64,000 nucleotides of DNA. It comes from Occultella kanbiaonis (lineage in GTDB: Bacteria > Actinomycetota > Actinomycetes > Actinomycetales > Beutenbergiaceae). Position 1 is the first letter of the stretch; the number at the start of each line of letters is the position of its first letter. Shown here piece by piece: positions 51,295 through 59,553 of this stretch. The notes under the pieces are model-generated. The model saw nothing but the letters and a program-made list of their open reading frames with translations, was not told where the DNA came from and made no database searches. The stretch covers positions 2,046,001 to 2,110,000 of the forward strand of contig NZ_CP046175.1 in NCBI RefSeq assembly GCF_009708215.1, in the 5' to 3' direction. The position numbers and the translations under genes were made by a program.

Positions 51295-52356
51295 CTAGCC
51301 GTCCTCCTTCCCGGTCCGGTGTGGATGGTCGGTGGTGGGCCAGGGTGCCGTGCTGCCCCGGGCCACGAGGCGGGTGGCGAGCTCCTCGCGAGGCGTGTGG
51401 CCGTCACCGACGACGGTGTCGGCACCGCCGCGCACCCGCAGCAGCATCCGCAGCGCGGCCGCTCCCATCTCGGCGACCGGCTGGCGGATCGTGGTCAGTT
51501 GGGGTGAGGTCCACCGAGCCTCCGGGGCGTCGTCGTAACCGATCACGGACATGTCACCGGGAACGCGGACGCCGAGTCGCCGGGCAGCCTCCAGGGCGCC
51601 GAGCGCCATGTTGTCCGAGCACGCGAACACGGCACTCGGGCGGTCCGGGCGGTCCAGGAGCGTCATGGCCGCGGCCAGCGCGCCCGCGTAGGACCAGTCC
51701 GCGTGCACCACGTCGGCATCCCGGACCTCGAGCCCGTGCTCGCGCAGCGCCGAGCCGAAGCCGTCCACACGCGCGCGGCCGTACAGGTGGTCCGGGGCAC
51801 CGGCGATCACGCCCAGGTGCCGGTGTCCCAGCTCGAGCAGGTGCCGGGCGGCGGCCCGGCCCCCGGCCCAGTTGCCGGCGCCCACGCTCGGGACCGCCGC
51901 CGGAGGCTCCGACCGCGGGTCGAGGATCACGACGGGGATCCGGGCCACGTCGAGGGCGGCGTACTGCTCCGGGGTCGGCTCGACCAGGGCCAGCACCGCC
52001 CCGCTCGAGCGCCGTGCGACCAGGCGCGCGGCCCAGTCCCGATCCGCTGCCGGCCGGGCGACGGTCACGACGACGTCCAGCCCGACGAGGTTCGCAGCGA
52101 ACTCCACGCCGGACAGGGCCCGGTTCGCCCAGGTGCCCTCGACACCGCTGATGACCAGGTCGATGAGACCGCTCTCATCGTCCGCGCGAGCAGCCCCGTG
52201 TGCGCGCCGGCTCCGGTACCCGGTCTCGGCCACGGCGGCCAGGACCCGGGCGCGGGTGGCGGCCGAGACGTCGGTCCGGCCGTTGAGGACCTTCGACGCC
52301 GTCGGCACGGTCACGCCGGCGCGCTCGGCGACCTGGGCGAGGGTGACGGTGGGCAC
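51295..52356 (-). CDS. LacI-family transcriptional regulator
   Basis: The 353-aa repressor has the headpiece VTLAQVAERAGVTVPTASKVLNG at the very N-terminus and a full effector-binding domain. The GTG start lies 7 nt after TAACCT with no ribosome binding site. A TTGCGCAA palindrome sits immediately upstream of that -10, pointing to autoregulation, and a second copy lies nearer the divergent ThuA gene. It also reads towards the importer operon on the same strand, so it probably controls the whole locus. Confidence 0.9.
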   Translation of the reverse strand: MPTVTLAQVAERAGVTVPTASKVLNGRTDVSAATRARVLAAVAETGYRSRRAHGAARADDESGLIDLVISGVEGTWANRALSGVEFAANLVGLDVVVTVARPAADRDWAARLVARRSSGAVLALVEPTPEQYAALDVARIPVVILDPRSEPPAAVPSVGAGNWAGGRAAARHLLELGHRHLGVIAGAPDHLYGRARVDGFGSALREHGLEVRDADVVHADWSYAGALAAAMTLLDRPDRPSAVFACSDNMALGALEAARRLGVRVPGDMSVIGYDDAPEARWTSPQLTTIRQPVAEMGAAALRMLLRVRGGADTVVGDGHTPREELATRLVARGSTAPWPTTDHPHRTGKEDG

Positions 52357-52363
52357 GATCGGG

Positions 52364-52369
52364 AGGTTA
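52364..52369 (-). promoter_or_regulatory. -10 element of the lacI gene
   Basis: TAACCT ends 7 nt before the GTG at 52356. Confidence 0.5.
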
Positions 52370-52372
52370 ACA

Positions 52373-52382
52373 GTTGCGCAAC
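52373..52382. promoter_or_regulatory. LacI-type operator, copy 1
   Basis: GTTGCGCAAC, a perfect 10-bp palindrome with the central CG of LacI-family sites, directly upstream of the lacI -10. Confidence 0.6.
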
Positions 52383-52459
52383 GTATTGCCTAGGGGTTGA
52401 CCCTTGATGGCGGGAAATAGACGTGACATGCTTCCGTGAGTCGAAGTGGATCCCAGAAG

Positions 52460-52467
52460 TTGCGCAA
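52460..52467. promoter_or_regulatory. LacI-type operator, copy 2
   Basis: TTGCGCAA in the context AAGTTGCGCAAGTT (52457-52470), centred 86 bp from copy 1 and 58 bp before the ThuA ATG. Two sites suggest bivalent binding or looping across the divergent promoters. Confidence 0.55.
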
Positions 52468-52521
52468 GTTTCCGCCGCTCGACGCCGACCGGCACACCAC
52501 ATGTAAGGACACGGAATACCC

Positions 52522-53220
52522 ATGGCAGACAGATCGGCCCTCATCGTCCGCGGCGGCTGGGACGGCCACCAGCCCGTCGAGACCACGGATTCGGTCATCC
52601 CGTTCCTCGAGGCTGAGGGCTTCACTGTCCGGGTCGAGGAGTCCACCGCCGTCTACGCGGACGCGTCCTACCTCGGCGGCGTCGACCTCATCGTGCAGAC
52701 GAACACCATGACCACGATCGAGCCGGAGGAGCTCGCCGGCCTGATCGGCGCGGTCCGTGCCGGCACCGGGTTGGCCGGGTGGCACGGCGGGATCGCGGAC
52801 TCCTACCGCAACAGCGCCGACTACCTCCACCTCGTCGGGGGCCAGTTCGCCCACCACCCGCCCAGGGCGCCCAAGGAGCAGCTGCCGGGGGAGCAGTCGG
52901 ACAACTATCTGCCGTACACGATCTCGATCGTGCCGGACCGCGCCGACCATCCGATCGTCGCCGGTCTCAGCGACTTCGACCTGGACACCGAGCAGTACTG
53001 GGTCCTGTCCGACGACTACAACGACGTGCTCGCGACCACCACGCTGGCAGCGCGGGACTTCGACCCGTGGCACCGGCCGGTCACCACTCCCGCGGTCTGG
53101 ACCCGGGAGTGGGGCGCGGGCCGGGTGTTCGTGTGCACCGCCGGCCACCGCCTCGAAATCCTCGACGATCCGAACGTGCGCACCATCGTGGAGCGGGGGT
53201 TGCTGTGGGCGAGCCGCTGA
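52522..53220 (+). CDS. ThuA-domain protein (second of two in the window)
   Basis: The 232-aa ThuA-family protein opens with SALIVRGGWDGHQPVETT, has the segment GLAGWHGGIADSYRN in the place of the glutamine-amidotransferase-like nucleophile turn (no Cys there), and ends with EWGAGRVFVCTAGHRLEIL. It is shorter than, and clearly different from, the 259-aa ThuA protein at 9953; the two belong to different branches. GGAA lies 5 nt before the ATG, with AAGGA further up. The Gfo/Idh gene starts within its last codons. Confidence 0.83.
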   Translation: MADRSALIVRGGWDGHQPVETTDSVIPFLEAEGFTVRVEESTAVYADASYLGGVDLIVQTNTMTTIEPEELAGLIGAVRAGTGLAGWHGGIADSYRNSADYLHLVGGQFAHHPPRAPKEQLPGEQSDNYLPYTISIVPDRADHPIVAGLSDFDLDTEQYWVLSDDYNDVLATTTLAARDFDPWHRPVTTPAVWTREWGAGRVFVCTAGHRLEILDDPNVRTIVERGLLWASR

Positions 53221-54302
53221 ACGTCGCCATGATCGGGGTCGGCAACATCTCCGGCCAGTACTTCGAGGCGCTGCGCCGGCTGCCGGGCTTGCGTCTGAGC
53301 GCGGTCGCCGACCTGGATGCCGGCCGCGCCAGGGCGGTCGCGGCCGAGCACGAGGTGCGCGCGGCGTCCGTGGACGAACTGCTGGCCGACGGCGCAGTGG
53401 ACGCGGTCCTGAACCTCACCGTCCCGGCGGCGCACGCAGAGGTCGCGCTGCGCGCGCTCACGGCCGGCAAGCACGTCTACGGCGAGAAGCCGCTGGCCCT
53501 GTCGGTGGCGCAGGCGCGACCGGTGCTCGAGGCGGCTGCCGAGCGCGGCCTGCGGGTCGGCTGTGCGCCGGACACGGTGCTCGGCACCGGCATCCAGACC
53601 GCGCGGCAGGTCCTAGACACCGGCGGCATCGGCGACCCGGTCGGGGCGCACGTGCACTGGAGCGCGCCCGGGCACGAGCGCTGGCACCCGGCCCCGCACT
53701 TCTACTACCAGCCCGGCGCCGGGCCGCTGTTCGACATGGGCCCGTACTACCTGACCAGCCTGGTCACCCTCCTCGGGCCCGTGGTCAGGGTCTCGGGCAC
53801 GGCGATGGCGTCCACGCGGGAGCGGTCCGTCGCCACCGGCCCGCTGGCCGGTTCCGCGATCGACGTCGACGTGGCCACGCACGTCTCGGCGCTCCTGGAG
53901 CACGCGAACGGCGTCACCTCGACGGTGACCGTCAGCTTCGAGGTCTGGGCCACCCGGAACCCGCTGTTCGAGGTGTACGGGACCGCCGGGACCATCGCGG
54001 TCCCGGACCCGAACCGGTTCTCCGAGCCGGTCGAGGTGTACACGACCGCGACACCGCAGTGGACGCAGGTACCGGTGGCCGCCGGCTATGCCGACGCGGG
54101 CCGCGGCTACGGGCTGGCGGACCTGGCCCGGGCGGTCGAGACCGATCGTCCGCACCGCGCCGGCGGCGACCTCGCGCTGCACGTGCTGGACATCATGGAG
54201 TCCGTGCTGCTGGCAGCGGACTCCCAGCGGGTGGTGACGCTCGGCACCACCGTGGCCCGGCCGGAACCGGTGCCGGCCGGGGTGGCTCCGGACACCTGGT
54301 AG
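53205..54302 (+). CDS. Gfo/Idh/MocA-family oxidoreductase (second locus)
   Basis: The 365-aa enzyme has the Rossmann motif VAMIGVGNISGQY, the GEKPLALS motif near residue 90 with the catalytic-site Lys, and DMGPYYLTSLVTLLG in the C-terminal domain; that segment has Tyr where many relatives have His. GTG 53205 with GGGGG upstream is preferred and overlaps ThuA by 16 bp. It likely acts on the same imported sugar as the ThuA partner and the GMC enzyme across the divergent promoter. Confidence 0.86.
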   Translation: MGEPLNVAMIGVGNISGQYFEALRRLPGLRLSAVADLDAGRARAVAAEHEVRAASVDELLADGAVDAVLNLTVPAAHAEVALRALTAGKHVYGEKPLALSVAQARPVLEAAAERGLRVGCAPDTVLGTGIQTARQVLDTGGIGDPVGAHVHWSAPGHERWHPAPHFYYQPGAGPLFDMGPYYLTSLVTLLGPVVRVSGTAMASTRERSVATGPLAGSAIDVDVATHVSALLEHANGVTSTVTVSFEVWATRNPLFEVYGTAGTIAVPDPNRFSEPVEVYTTATPQWTQVPVAAGYADAGRGYGLADLARAVETDRPHRAGGDLALHVLDIMESVLLAADSQRVVTLGTTVARPEPVPAGVAPDTW

Positions 54303-54320
54303 TCACCGGCAGCAGCGGAA

Positions 54321-54355
54321 CCGAGCGTGGATCGCGACACGCTCGGCGTGTCGCG
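54321..54355 (+). terminator. two alternative, mutually exclusive hairpins after the Gfo/Idh gene
   Basis: CCGAGCGTG (54321-54329) pairs perfectly with CACGCTCGG (54338-54346). Alternatively CGCGACAC (54333-54340) pairs perfectly with GTGTCGCG (54348-54355). Both use 54338-54340, so only one can form at a time. The simplest role is termination before the recA promoter; a switch is possible. Confidence 0.55.
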
Positions 54356-54371
54356 GGCCGCAGACTTCGGA

Positions 54372-54387
54372 TCGAACGGCTGTTCGT
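54372..54387. promoter_or_regulatory. LexA (SOS) box of recA
   Basis: TCGAACGGCTGTTCGT matches the actinobacterial SOS box (CGAAC-N4-GTTCG exactly). It lies about 205 bp before the recA ATG, giving a long leader. The 54388-54589 stretch holds no other element I recognise; the recA ATG is preceded by GAAGGTGA. Confidence 0.9.
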
Positions 54388-54589
54388 CTAGAGTTGTGGA
54401 CAGGTGAGGGACGGAACTGCGTCATCCACAGCCAGTGGGTGCCCAGAACCGGATGTCGGTGGTCGGACATAGCCTTCGTCGCAGGTTGCCGCCCGGAGAG
54501 GGCGGGTCCCTGAACAGGCCAGCCCTGGTCCGAAACATGCGGTGGAGCTCAGCGAGCATCTGCCCGAGACACGAAGTGAAGGTGACACC

Positions 54590-55642
54590 ATGGCTGCACC
54601 AGTTGCAGACCGTAGCAAGGCCCTCGAGGCCGCCCTCGGCCAGATCGATCGCGCGTTCGGCAAGGGATCGGTGATGCGCCTCGGCGACGACAACCGCCCG
54701 CCGGTCGCCGTGATCCCCACCGGCTCCATCGCGCTCGACGTCGCGCTCGGGATCGGTGGCCTGCCCCGGGGCCGGGTCGTCGAGATCTACGGCCCGGAGT
54801 CCTCGGGTAAGACCACGGTCGCGCTGCACGCGGTCGCGAACGCCCAGAAGGCCGGCGGGATCGCCGCGTTCATCGACGCCGAGCACGCCCTCGACCCCGA
54901 GTATGCGAAGAAGCTCGGCGTGGACACCGACGCCCTGTTGGTCTCCCAGCCGGACACCGGCGAGCAGGCGCTCGAGATCATGGACATGCTGATCCGTTCC
55001 GGTGCGCTGGACATCGTGGTCATCGACTCCGTCGCCGCGCTCGTACCGAAGGCCGAGATCGAGGGCGAGATGGGAGACAGTCACGTCGGCCTCCAGGCCC
55101 GGCTCATGTCCCAGGCGCTGCGCAAGATCACCGGCGCGCTGAACTCCTCCGGCACCACGGCGATCTTCATCAACCAGCTGCGCGAGAAGATCGGGGTGTT
55201 CTTCGGATCTCCCGAGACGACCACGGGTGGCAAGGCGCTGAAGTTCTACGCCTCGGTCCGCATCGACGTGCGTCGTATCGAGACCCTCAAGGAGGGCACC
55301 GACGCGGTCGCCAACCGCACCCGCGCGAAGGTCGTCAAGAACAAGATGGCCCCGCCGTTCAAGCAGGCCGAGTTCGACATCGTCTACGGGGTCGGCATCT
55401 CCCGCGAGGGCAGCTTGATCGACCTCGGCGTGGAGCATGGCATCGTCCGTAAGTCCGGCGCCTGGTACACCTACGAAGGTGACCAGCTCGGGCAGGGCAA
55501 GGAGAACTCCCGCCGGTTCCTCAAGGACAACCCCGAGCTGGCGGAGGAGATCGAGAAGAAGATCATGACGAAGCTCGGCATCGGCAAGCCGCTCGAGGTG
55601 GTGCCGGACGCCGGCGGTCCCGCCAACGCCGTCGACTTCTAG
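54590..55642 (+). CDS. recA: recombinase A
   Basis: The 350-aa protein catalyses homologous strand exchange and LexA self-cleavage. Walker [10 protein letters not shown] is at 68-76; IDAEHALDP, the [11 protein letters not shown] Walker B and the loop NQLREKIGV are all present, and there is no intein. The ATG at 54590 fits the ribosome binding site GAAGGTGA. recX follows after 13 nt. Confidence 0.98.
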   Translation: MAAPVADRSKALEAALGQIDRAFGKGSVMRLGDDNRPPVAVIPTGSIALDVALGIGGLPRGRVVEIYGPESSGKTTVALHAVANAQKAGGIAAFIDAEHALDPEYAKKLGVDTDALLVSQPDTGEQALEIMDMLIRSGALDIVVIDSVAALVPKAEIEGEMGDSHVGLQARLMSQALRKITGALNSSGTTAIFINQLREKIGVFFGSPETTTGGKALKFYASVRIDVRRIETLKEGTDAVANRTRAKVVKNKMAPPFKQAEFDIVYGVGISREGSLIDLGVEHGIVRKSGAWYTYEGDQLGQGKENSRRFLKDNPELAEEIEKKIMTKLGIGKPLEVVPDAGGPANAVDF

Positions 55643-55655
55643 GCCCACGGCGCCG

Positions 55656-56279
55656 ATGGCCTTCCAACAGCGCCGATCCCGGCCGGACCGGGCCGGGGTC
55701 GGTGAGCCAGGGCAGGCGCGGCGCCGCTCCGGTGGCCGGGTGGGTGAACCCCCGGGCACCGGTGCCGCGGCCGTCGACCCCGAGCCGGATCATGAGTCCG
55801 TGGCGCGCAACATCGCGCTGCGGCTCCTGACCCACTCGCCGCGCTCCCGCGCCGAGCTGGCGCAGGCCTTGGCGAAGAAGGACGTGCCGGACGACGTCGC
55901 CGCGTCGGTGCTCGACCGGTTCGAGGAGGTCGGGCTGGTCAACGACGTCGAGTACGCCGAGATGCTTGTGCGCACCCGCCGGACCGAACGGGGTCTGGCC
56001 CGCCGCGCCCTGGCCACGGAGCTGTACCGCAAGGGCGTCGACTCCGAGATCGCGGCGGAGGCACTGGCCGCCGTCGATCCCGAGGACGAGGAAGCCACCG
56101 CGCGGGACCTGGTCCGGCGCAAGGCTCGATCCAGCGTGGGCCTGGAGCACGAGAAGCGCCGGCGGCGGCTCGTCGGCATGCTGGCGCGGAAGGGTTACTC
56201 GCCCTCGGTCGCGCTCCGGGTCGTGGACGGCGTGCTCGCTGAAGAGGGCGTCGTCGACACCGACGACCGCGTCGGCTGA
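55656..56279 (+). CDS. recX: regulatory protein RecX
   Basis: The 207-aa modulator inhibits RecA filament extension. After a 40-residue arginine/glycine-rich tail come the triple-helix repeats (ALRLLTHSPRSRAELAQAL; VLDRFEEVGLVNDVEYAEM; RRRLVGMLARKGYSPSVALRVV). ATG 55656, no strong ribosome binding site; translation is probably coupled to recA read-through. Confidence 0.94.
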   Translation: MAFQQRRSRPDRAGVGEPGQARRRSGGRVGEPPGTGAAAVDPEPDHESVARNIALRLLTHSPRSRAELAQALAKKDVPDDVAASVLDRFEEVGLVNDVEYAEMLVRTRRTERGLARRALATELYRKGVDSEIAAEALAAVDPEDEEATARDLVRRKARSSVGLEHEKRRRRLVGMLARKGYSPSVALRVVDGVLAEEGVVDTDDRVG

Positions 56280-56306
56280 GCCGAGGCGCAGAGGAGTCCG
56301 AGGCAC

Positions 56307-56930
56307 GTGTCCGAGACCCCGGTCGAGGAGGAGTGGGCGCAGCCGCTCCTGACGTTCCTGACGGTGGTCGAGGGACCGTTGGATTGGATGCTCGTCGGCA
56401 GCGCCGCCACCCGGCTGCACGGTGTTGACCTGGTGCCCGGCGACGTCGACGTGCTCATCCACCCCGACGCCACGGACGCCGCGTTCGCGCAGGGCTGCCG
56501 GGCGCTTGCGGCATTCGCGGCCCGCGGTCCGGCAGTGCGTGGCCTCGAGGACTTCGTGAGCACCCAGGAGCACCCGTTGGTCGCGTCCGAGGACGGGACC
56601 TGGCTGTTCGGGCGGTGGATGATCGCCGGACGCAAGCTCGAGGTGGCGCGGATCCGCTCCGCGACGCCCGCGGGGCTGCTGACGGAGACCCTTGGCCCGG
56701 CAGTCTGGGAGAGCCGTCAGCACATCGAGTGGCACCGCTTCGACGTCCCGGTGGTGCCGCTCGAGGTGCAGTACGCCACCTGTCGCCTTCGCGGGAACGA
56801 CGCACGGGCACGGGAAGTCGGGCAGCGGTTGCACCAGCGTGGCCATGACGCCGACCTGCTGGCCCGAGCCCTCGCCGATCGTGGCCTTGCCGATCGTGGC
56901 CTCGACGCCGGCGCTCCCGACCCGACCTGA
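56307..56930 (+). CDS. nucleotidyltransferase-fold protein of unknown function
   Basis: The 207-aa protein carries the nucleotidyltransferase pattern G-S ... D-x-D in VGSAATRLHGVDLVPGDVDVLI (residues about 30-52 across helix and strand), so it belongs to the Pol-beta-like superfamily, perhaps as a kanamycin- or MNT-type minimal transferase; catalytic competence beyond the two Asp is not certain. The C-terminus holds a duplicated five-residue unit (ADRGL twice) from a 15-bp tandem repeat. It follows recX by 27 nt. Function unknown. Confidence 0.65.
   Translation: MSETPVEEEWAQPLLTFLTVVEGPLDWMLVGSAATRLHGVDLVPGDVDVLIHPDATDAAFAQGCRALAAFAARGPAVRGLEDFVSTQEHPLVASEDGTWLFGRWMIAGRKLEVARIRSATPAGLLTETLGPAVWESRQHIEWHRFDVPVVPLEVQYATCRLRGNDARAREVGQRLHQRGHDADLLARALADRGLADRGLDAGAPDPT
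56874..56902 (+). repeat. 15-bp tandem repeat within the nucleotidyltransferase-like gene
   Basis: GCCGATCGTGGCCT occurs at 56874-56887 and 56889-56902 (period 15), encoding the doubled ADRGL. Confidence 0.7.
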
Positions 56931-56968
56931 GCCGCGAACGTGCGGGCCAGGGATCCGTCAGGCCGGCG

Positions 56969-57859
56969 CTATCTCCCGCCACCGCCCACGGCGGGCACCG
57001 TGACGGCGTTCGGGGGTGCCGGGTTGGCGCGCGCCTTGCCAGAGGTGCGTCCGCCTACCTTCCGGGCGACCAACTCGGCGACCTTCGAGAGGAGGTAGTT
57101 GAGGACGATGAAGATCAGTGCGGCGACGAACAGGCTCTGCAGGATCGCGAACGGTGCCCCGCTGCCCAGCAGTCGGGCGCTGCGCAGCAGTTCGGGGTAG
57201 ACGATGATGTAGCCGAGGGCCGTGTCCTTGAGGATTACGACGAACTGGCTCACGAGTGAGGGCAGCATGGCGATGAGTGCCTGCGGCAGCTCGATCGAGC
57301 GGATCGACTGCCCGCGGGTCATCCCGATCGCCAGTCCGGCCTCGCGCTGCCCCTTCGGCAGGCCGTGCACCCCGGAGCGGACGAGTTCGGCGATCACCGC
57401 GCCGTTGTACAGGGTCAGGGCGATGACCACACTCAACAGGAGCTGGGCGGTGCCGCTGACGGCCGTGAAGCGACCGAGGATCTGGTAGCCGGCAACCATC
57501 ATGACCAGCACCGGTACGGCGCGGAAGAACTCGACGACCACGCCGCTGAACCAGCGCAGTGCCCGGTTCGCGGCCAGCCGTCCCACTCCGAACAGCAGAC
57601 CGAACACGACGGACGTCACGATGGCGTATGCCGCGGCGACGAGGGTGTTCTGCAGCCCCGGTAGGAAGTTGTAGCGCCAGGAGTCCGGATCCACGACCAC
57701 GGCCCAGAGCTCCGGGCGCAACTGGCCGGCCGCGTTCATCTGGACCAGCACGAACACGGCGATGCCGATCACGACGACGGCGCCGACCCAGTTGCCCACG
57801 CGGACGTTGCGCCGGGCGCGCGGGCCAGGTGCGTCGAACAGGACGGTCTGCCGGCTCAT
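56969..57859 (-). CDS. gluD: glutamate ABC importer permease
   Basis: The 296-aa polar amino acid permease has an N-terminal helix, then the His/Glu-type permease fold with ALTLYNGAVIAELVRSGVHG and the coupling loop GLAIGMTRGQSIRSIELPQAL. The C-terminus has a 35-residue basic, Pro-rich tail. Its ATG overlaps the gluC stop (ATGA). Gene order A-B-C-D on the leftward strand and the position between recX and miaB match gluABCD of other actinobacteria. Confidence 0.87.
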   Translation of the reverse strand: MSRQTVLFDAPGPRARRNVRVGNWVGAVVVIGIAVFVLVQMNAAGQLRPELWAVVVDPDSWRYNFLPGLQNTLVAAAYAIVTSVVFGLLFGVGRLAANRALRWFSGVVVEFFRAVPVLVMMVAGYQILGRFTAVSGTAQLLLSVVIALTLYNGAVIAELVRSGVHGLPKGQREAGLAIGMTRGQSIRSIELPQALIAMLPSLVSQFVVILKDTALGYIIVYPELLRSARLLGSGAPFAILQSLFVAALIFIVLNYLLSKVAELVARKVGGRTSGKARANPAPPNAVTVPAVGGGGR

Positions 57860-58530
57860 CGGGACACCGCCAGTCGCTGAGAGAGATAGGTCACGGCGAG
57901 CCCGATCGGGACGACGATGATGACGAAGCCGACCGCGACGGTAAGGAAGATCGGGATCACGTAGTTCCCCTCGTTCTCCATCATCTCCTTCATCAGGATC
58001 GAGATCTCGGGGACCGAGATCGCCGCGGCGACGGTGCTGTTCTTGATGAGCGCGATGAGCGTGTTGCCGAGCGGAGCGATCGCCCCGCGGAAGGCCTGGG
58101 GCAGGATGATCAGCCGCGCCGCGGGTAGGAACGGCAGTCCGATCGCCCGGGCGGCCTCGGCCTGGCCGGCCGGCACCGTGTTCACCCCGGAGCGCAGCGC
58201 CTCGCACATGAACGAAGCGTGGTAGACCGAGAGCGCCAGCACGGCGAGCCAGAAGAAGTTGGTGGCGAAGTCGGTCGAGAACTCCACGCCCAGCACCGGC
58301 CACAGGACCAGCGCCGCGAACACCACGATGATCGTCAGCGGCGTGTTGCGGATCAGGTTGACGTAGGTGGTGCCGGCGAACTGCAGAGACGGGATCGGTG
58401 AGATCCGCATGAGCGCCAGGATCGTGCCGATCACCAACGAGGCCACGGCCGCGAAGAAGGTCAACTGGATGTTCAGCCAGTACGCGCCAACCAGGTCATA
58501 GTTCGAGAGGACGGCGAGGAACTCGCTCAA
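57856..58530 (-). CDS. gluC: glutamate ABC importer permease
   Basis: The 224-aa permease has the family fold with LSVYHASFMCEALRSGVNT and the coupling loop EAARAIGLPFLPAARLIILPQA. It overlaps gluD by 4 bp. A 32-nt near-perfect hairpin separates it from gluB. Confidence 0.87.
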   Translation of the reverse strand: MSEFLAVLSNYDLVGAYWLNIQLTFFAAVASLVIGTILALMRISPIPSLQFAGTTYVNLIRNTPLTIIVVFAALVLWPVLGVEFSTDFATNFFWLAVLALSVYHASFMCEALRSGVNTVPAGQAEAARAIGLPFLPAARLIILPQAFRGAIAPLGNTLIALIKNSTVAAAISVPEISILMKEMMENEGNYVIPIFLTVAVGFVIIVVPIGLAVTYLSQRLAVSR

Positions 58531-58579
58531 CGGACACCACCTTCATCGCTGCTTCGGCTTTCTGACGTCGGACGCGGTG

Positions 58580-58611
58580 GTGCGGGGACGGGCCCGGGCC
58601 CGCCCCCGCAC
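58580..58611 (-). terminator. intercistronic hairpin after gluB
   Basis: A 32-nt palindrome with one mismatched pair (88:103) between the gluB stop and gluC start. As after the 49893 gene, this should raise binding-protein output over permease. Confidence 0.75.
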
Positions 58612-58618
58612 ACCCGAA

Positions 58619-59500
58619 TCAGGAGGCGGCGCACTCCCGCAGCTCCGGCGGGTTCAGGTCCGCGTTCGGGGTGAACCCGGTGCCCTCGGTGTTCGCCTCG
58701 ATGGCGGCCTCCCAACTGCCGTCGTCGAACATGGCCTGGATGGCCTCGTTGATCGGCTCGCACTGGTCGGATCCCGGCGGCAGGCCGACACCGTAGTTCT
58801 CCTCGGAGAACGGGTTCCCGACCACCACCATGGCGCCGCTGCCCTCGGCGGCTGCGAGGCCGGCGAGGATGATGTCGTCGGTGGTGACGGCGTCCACCTG
58901 TCCACCGAGCAGGTACTGGATGCACTCGGAGTACCCGGGCTGCTCGATCAGCTGGACCTGGTCGGCGAAGTCATCCTGGATGCGCTGCGCGGACGTCGAG
59001 CCGGCCACGGAGCAGAGGTTCTTCCCGTTCAGGTCGTCCGGCCCGGTGATGTCCGTCTCGTCGGCCCGCACGAGCAGGTCCTGACCCGCCACGAAGTACG
59101 GGCCGGCGAAGTCGACGACCTCGTCACGGGTGTCCGTGATCGAGTAGGTCGCGAAGATCATGTCGACCTGACCGCCCTCGAGCATCGTCTCCCGGTTCGC
59201 GGAGGGCGTCTCGACCCATTCGATCTGGTCGGCCGTGTACCCGAGGGCCTCCGCCACGTACGTCGCGACGTCCACGTCGAAGCCGGTGTACTCGGCGCCG
59301 TCCTGGAAGCCGAGGCCGGGCTGGTCGAACTTGATGCCGATGCGGATGGTGCCTTCCTGGCCACCGCCGCCTTCGTCGGTGGTCTCCTCGGCGCCCGTGG
59401 TCCCGTCATCGCCGCTGTCGCCCGGCTCGGCGGTACACGCGGCCAGGGTCAGCGCGCCGACGGCTGCGATCGCGGCGAATGCCACTCGCGTTCTCTTCAT
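58619..59500 (-). CDS. gluB: glutamate-binding lipoprotein
   Basis: The 293-aa binding protein has a Sec-type lipoprotein signal with lipobox LAAC near residue 22 and an acidic Gly/Glu-rich spacer. The amino-acid-binding fold shows FQDGAEYTGFDVDVATYVAEA, the IEWVETPSANRETMLEGGQVDMI region and VDFAGPYFVAGQDLLVR. AAAAGGAG before ATG 59500 is strong. It lies 53 bp after gluA. Confidence 0.88.
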   Translation of the reverse strand: MKRTRVAFAAIAAVGALTLAACTAEPGDSGDDGTTGAEETTDEGGGGQEGTIRIGIKFDQPGLGFQDGAEYTGFDVDVATYVAEALGYTADQIEWVETPSANRETMLEGGQVDMIFATYSITDTRDEVVDFAGPYFVAGQDLLVRADETDITGPDDLNGKNLCSVAGSTSAQRIQDDFADQVQLIEQPGYSECIQYLLGGQVDAVTTDDIILAGLAAAEGSGAMVVVGNPFSEENYGVGLPPGSDQCEPINEAIQAMFDDGSWEAAIEANTEGTGFTPNADLNPPELRECAAS

Positions 59501-59553
59501 CGTTGTCTCCTTTTGGTTGGCAACTGGTGTTGGGGTCGATCTGGTCGGCTGGA

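Noticed and set aside
35530-54302. Genomic island with mobile element
   Set aside because: No transposase, integrase, tRNA-edge duplication or att-like direct repeats; composition looks like the flanks. Only the split of DUF3046 from recA suggests insertion.
54321-54355. Riboswitch in front of recA
   Set aside because: No ligand-binding architecture is visible and the hairpins lie upstream of the LexA box, hence probably before the recA transcript begins; terminator or attenuator is simpler.
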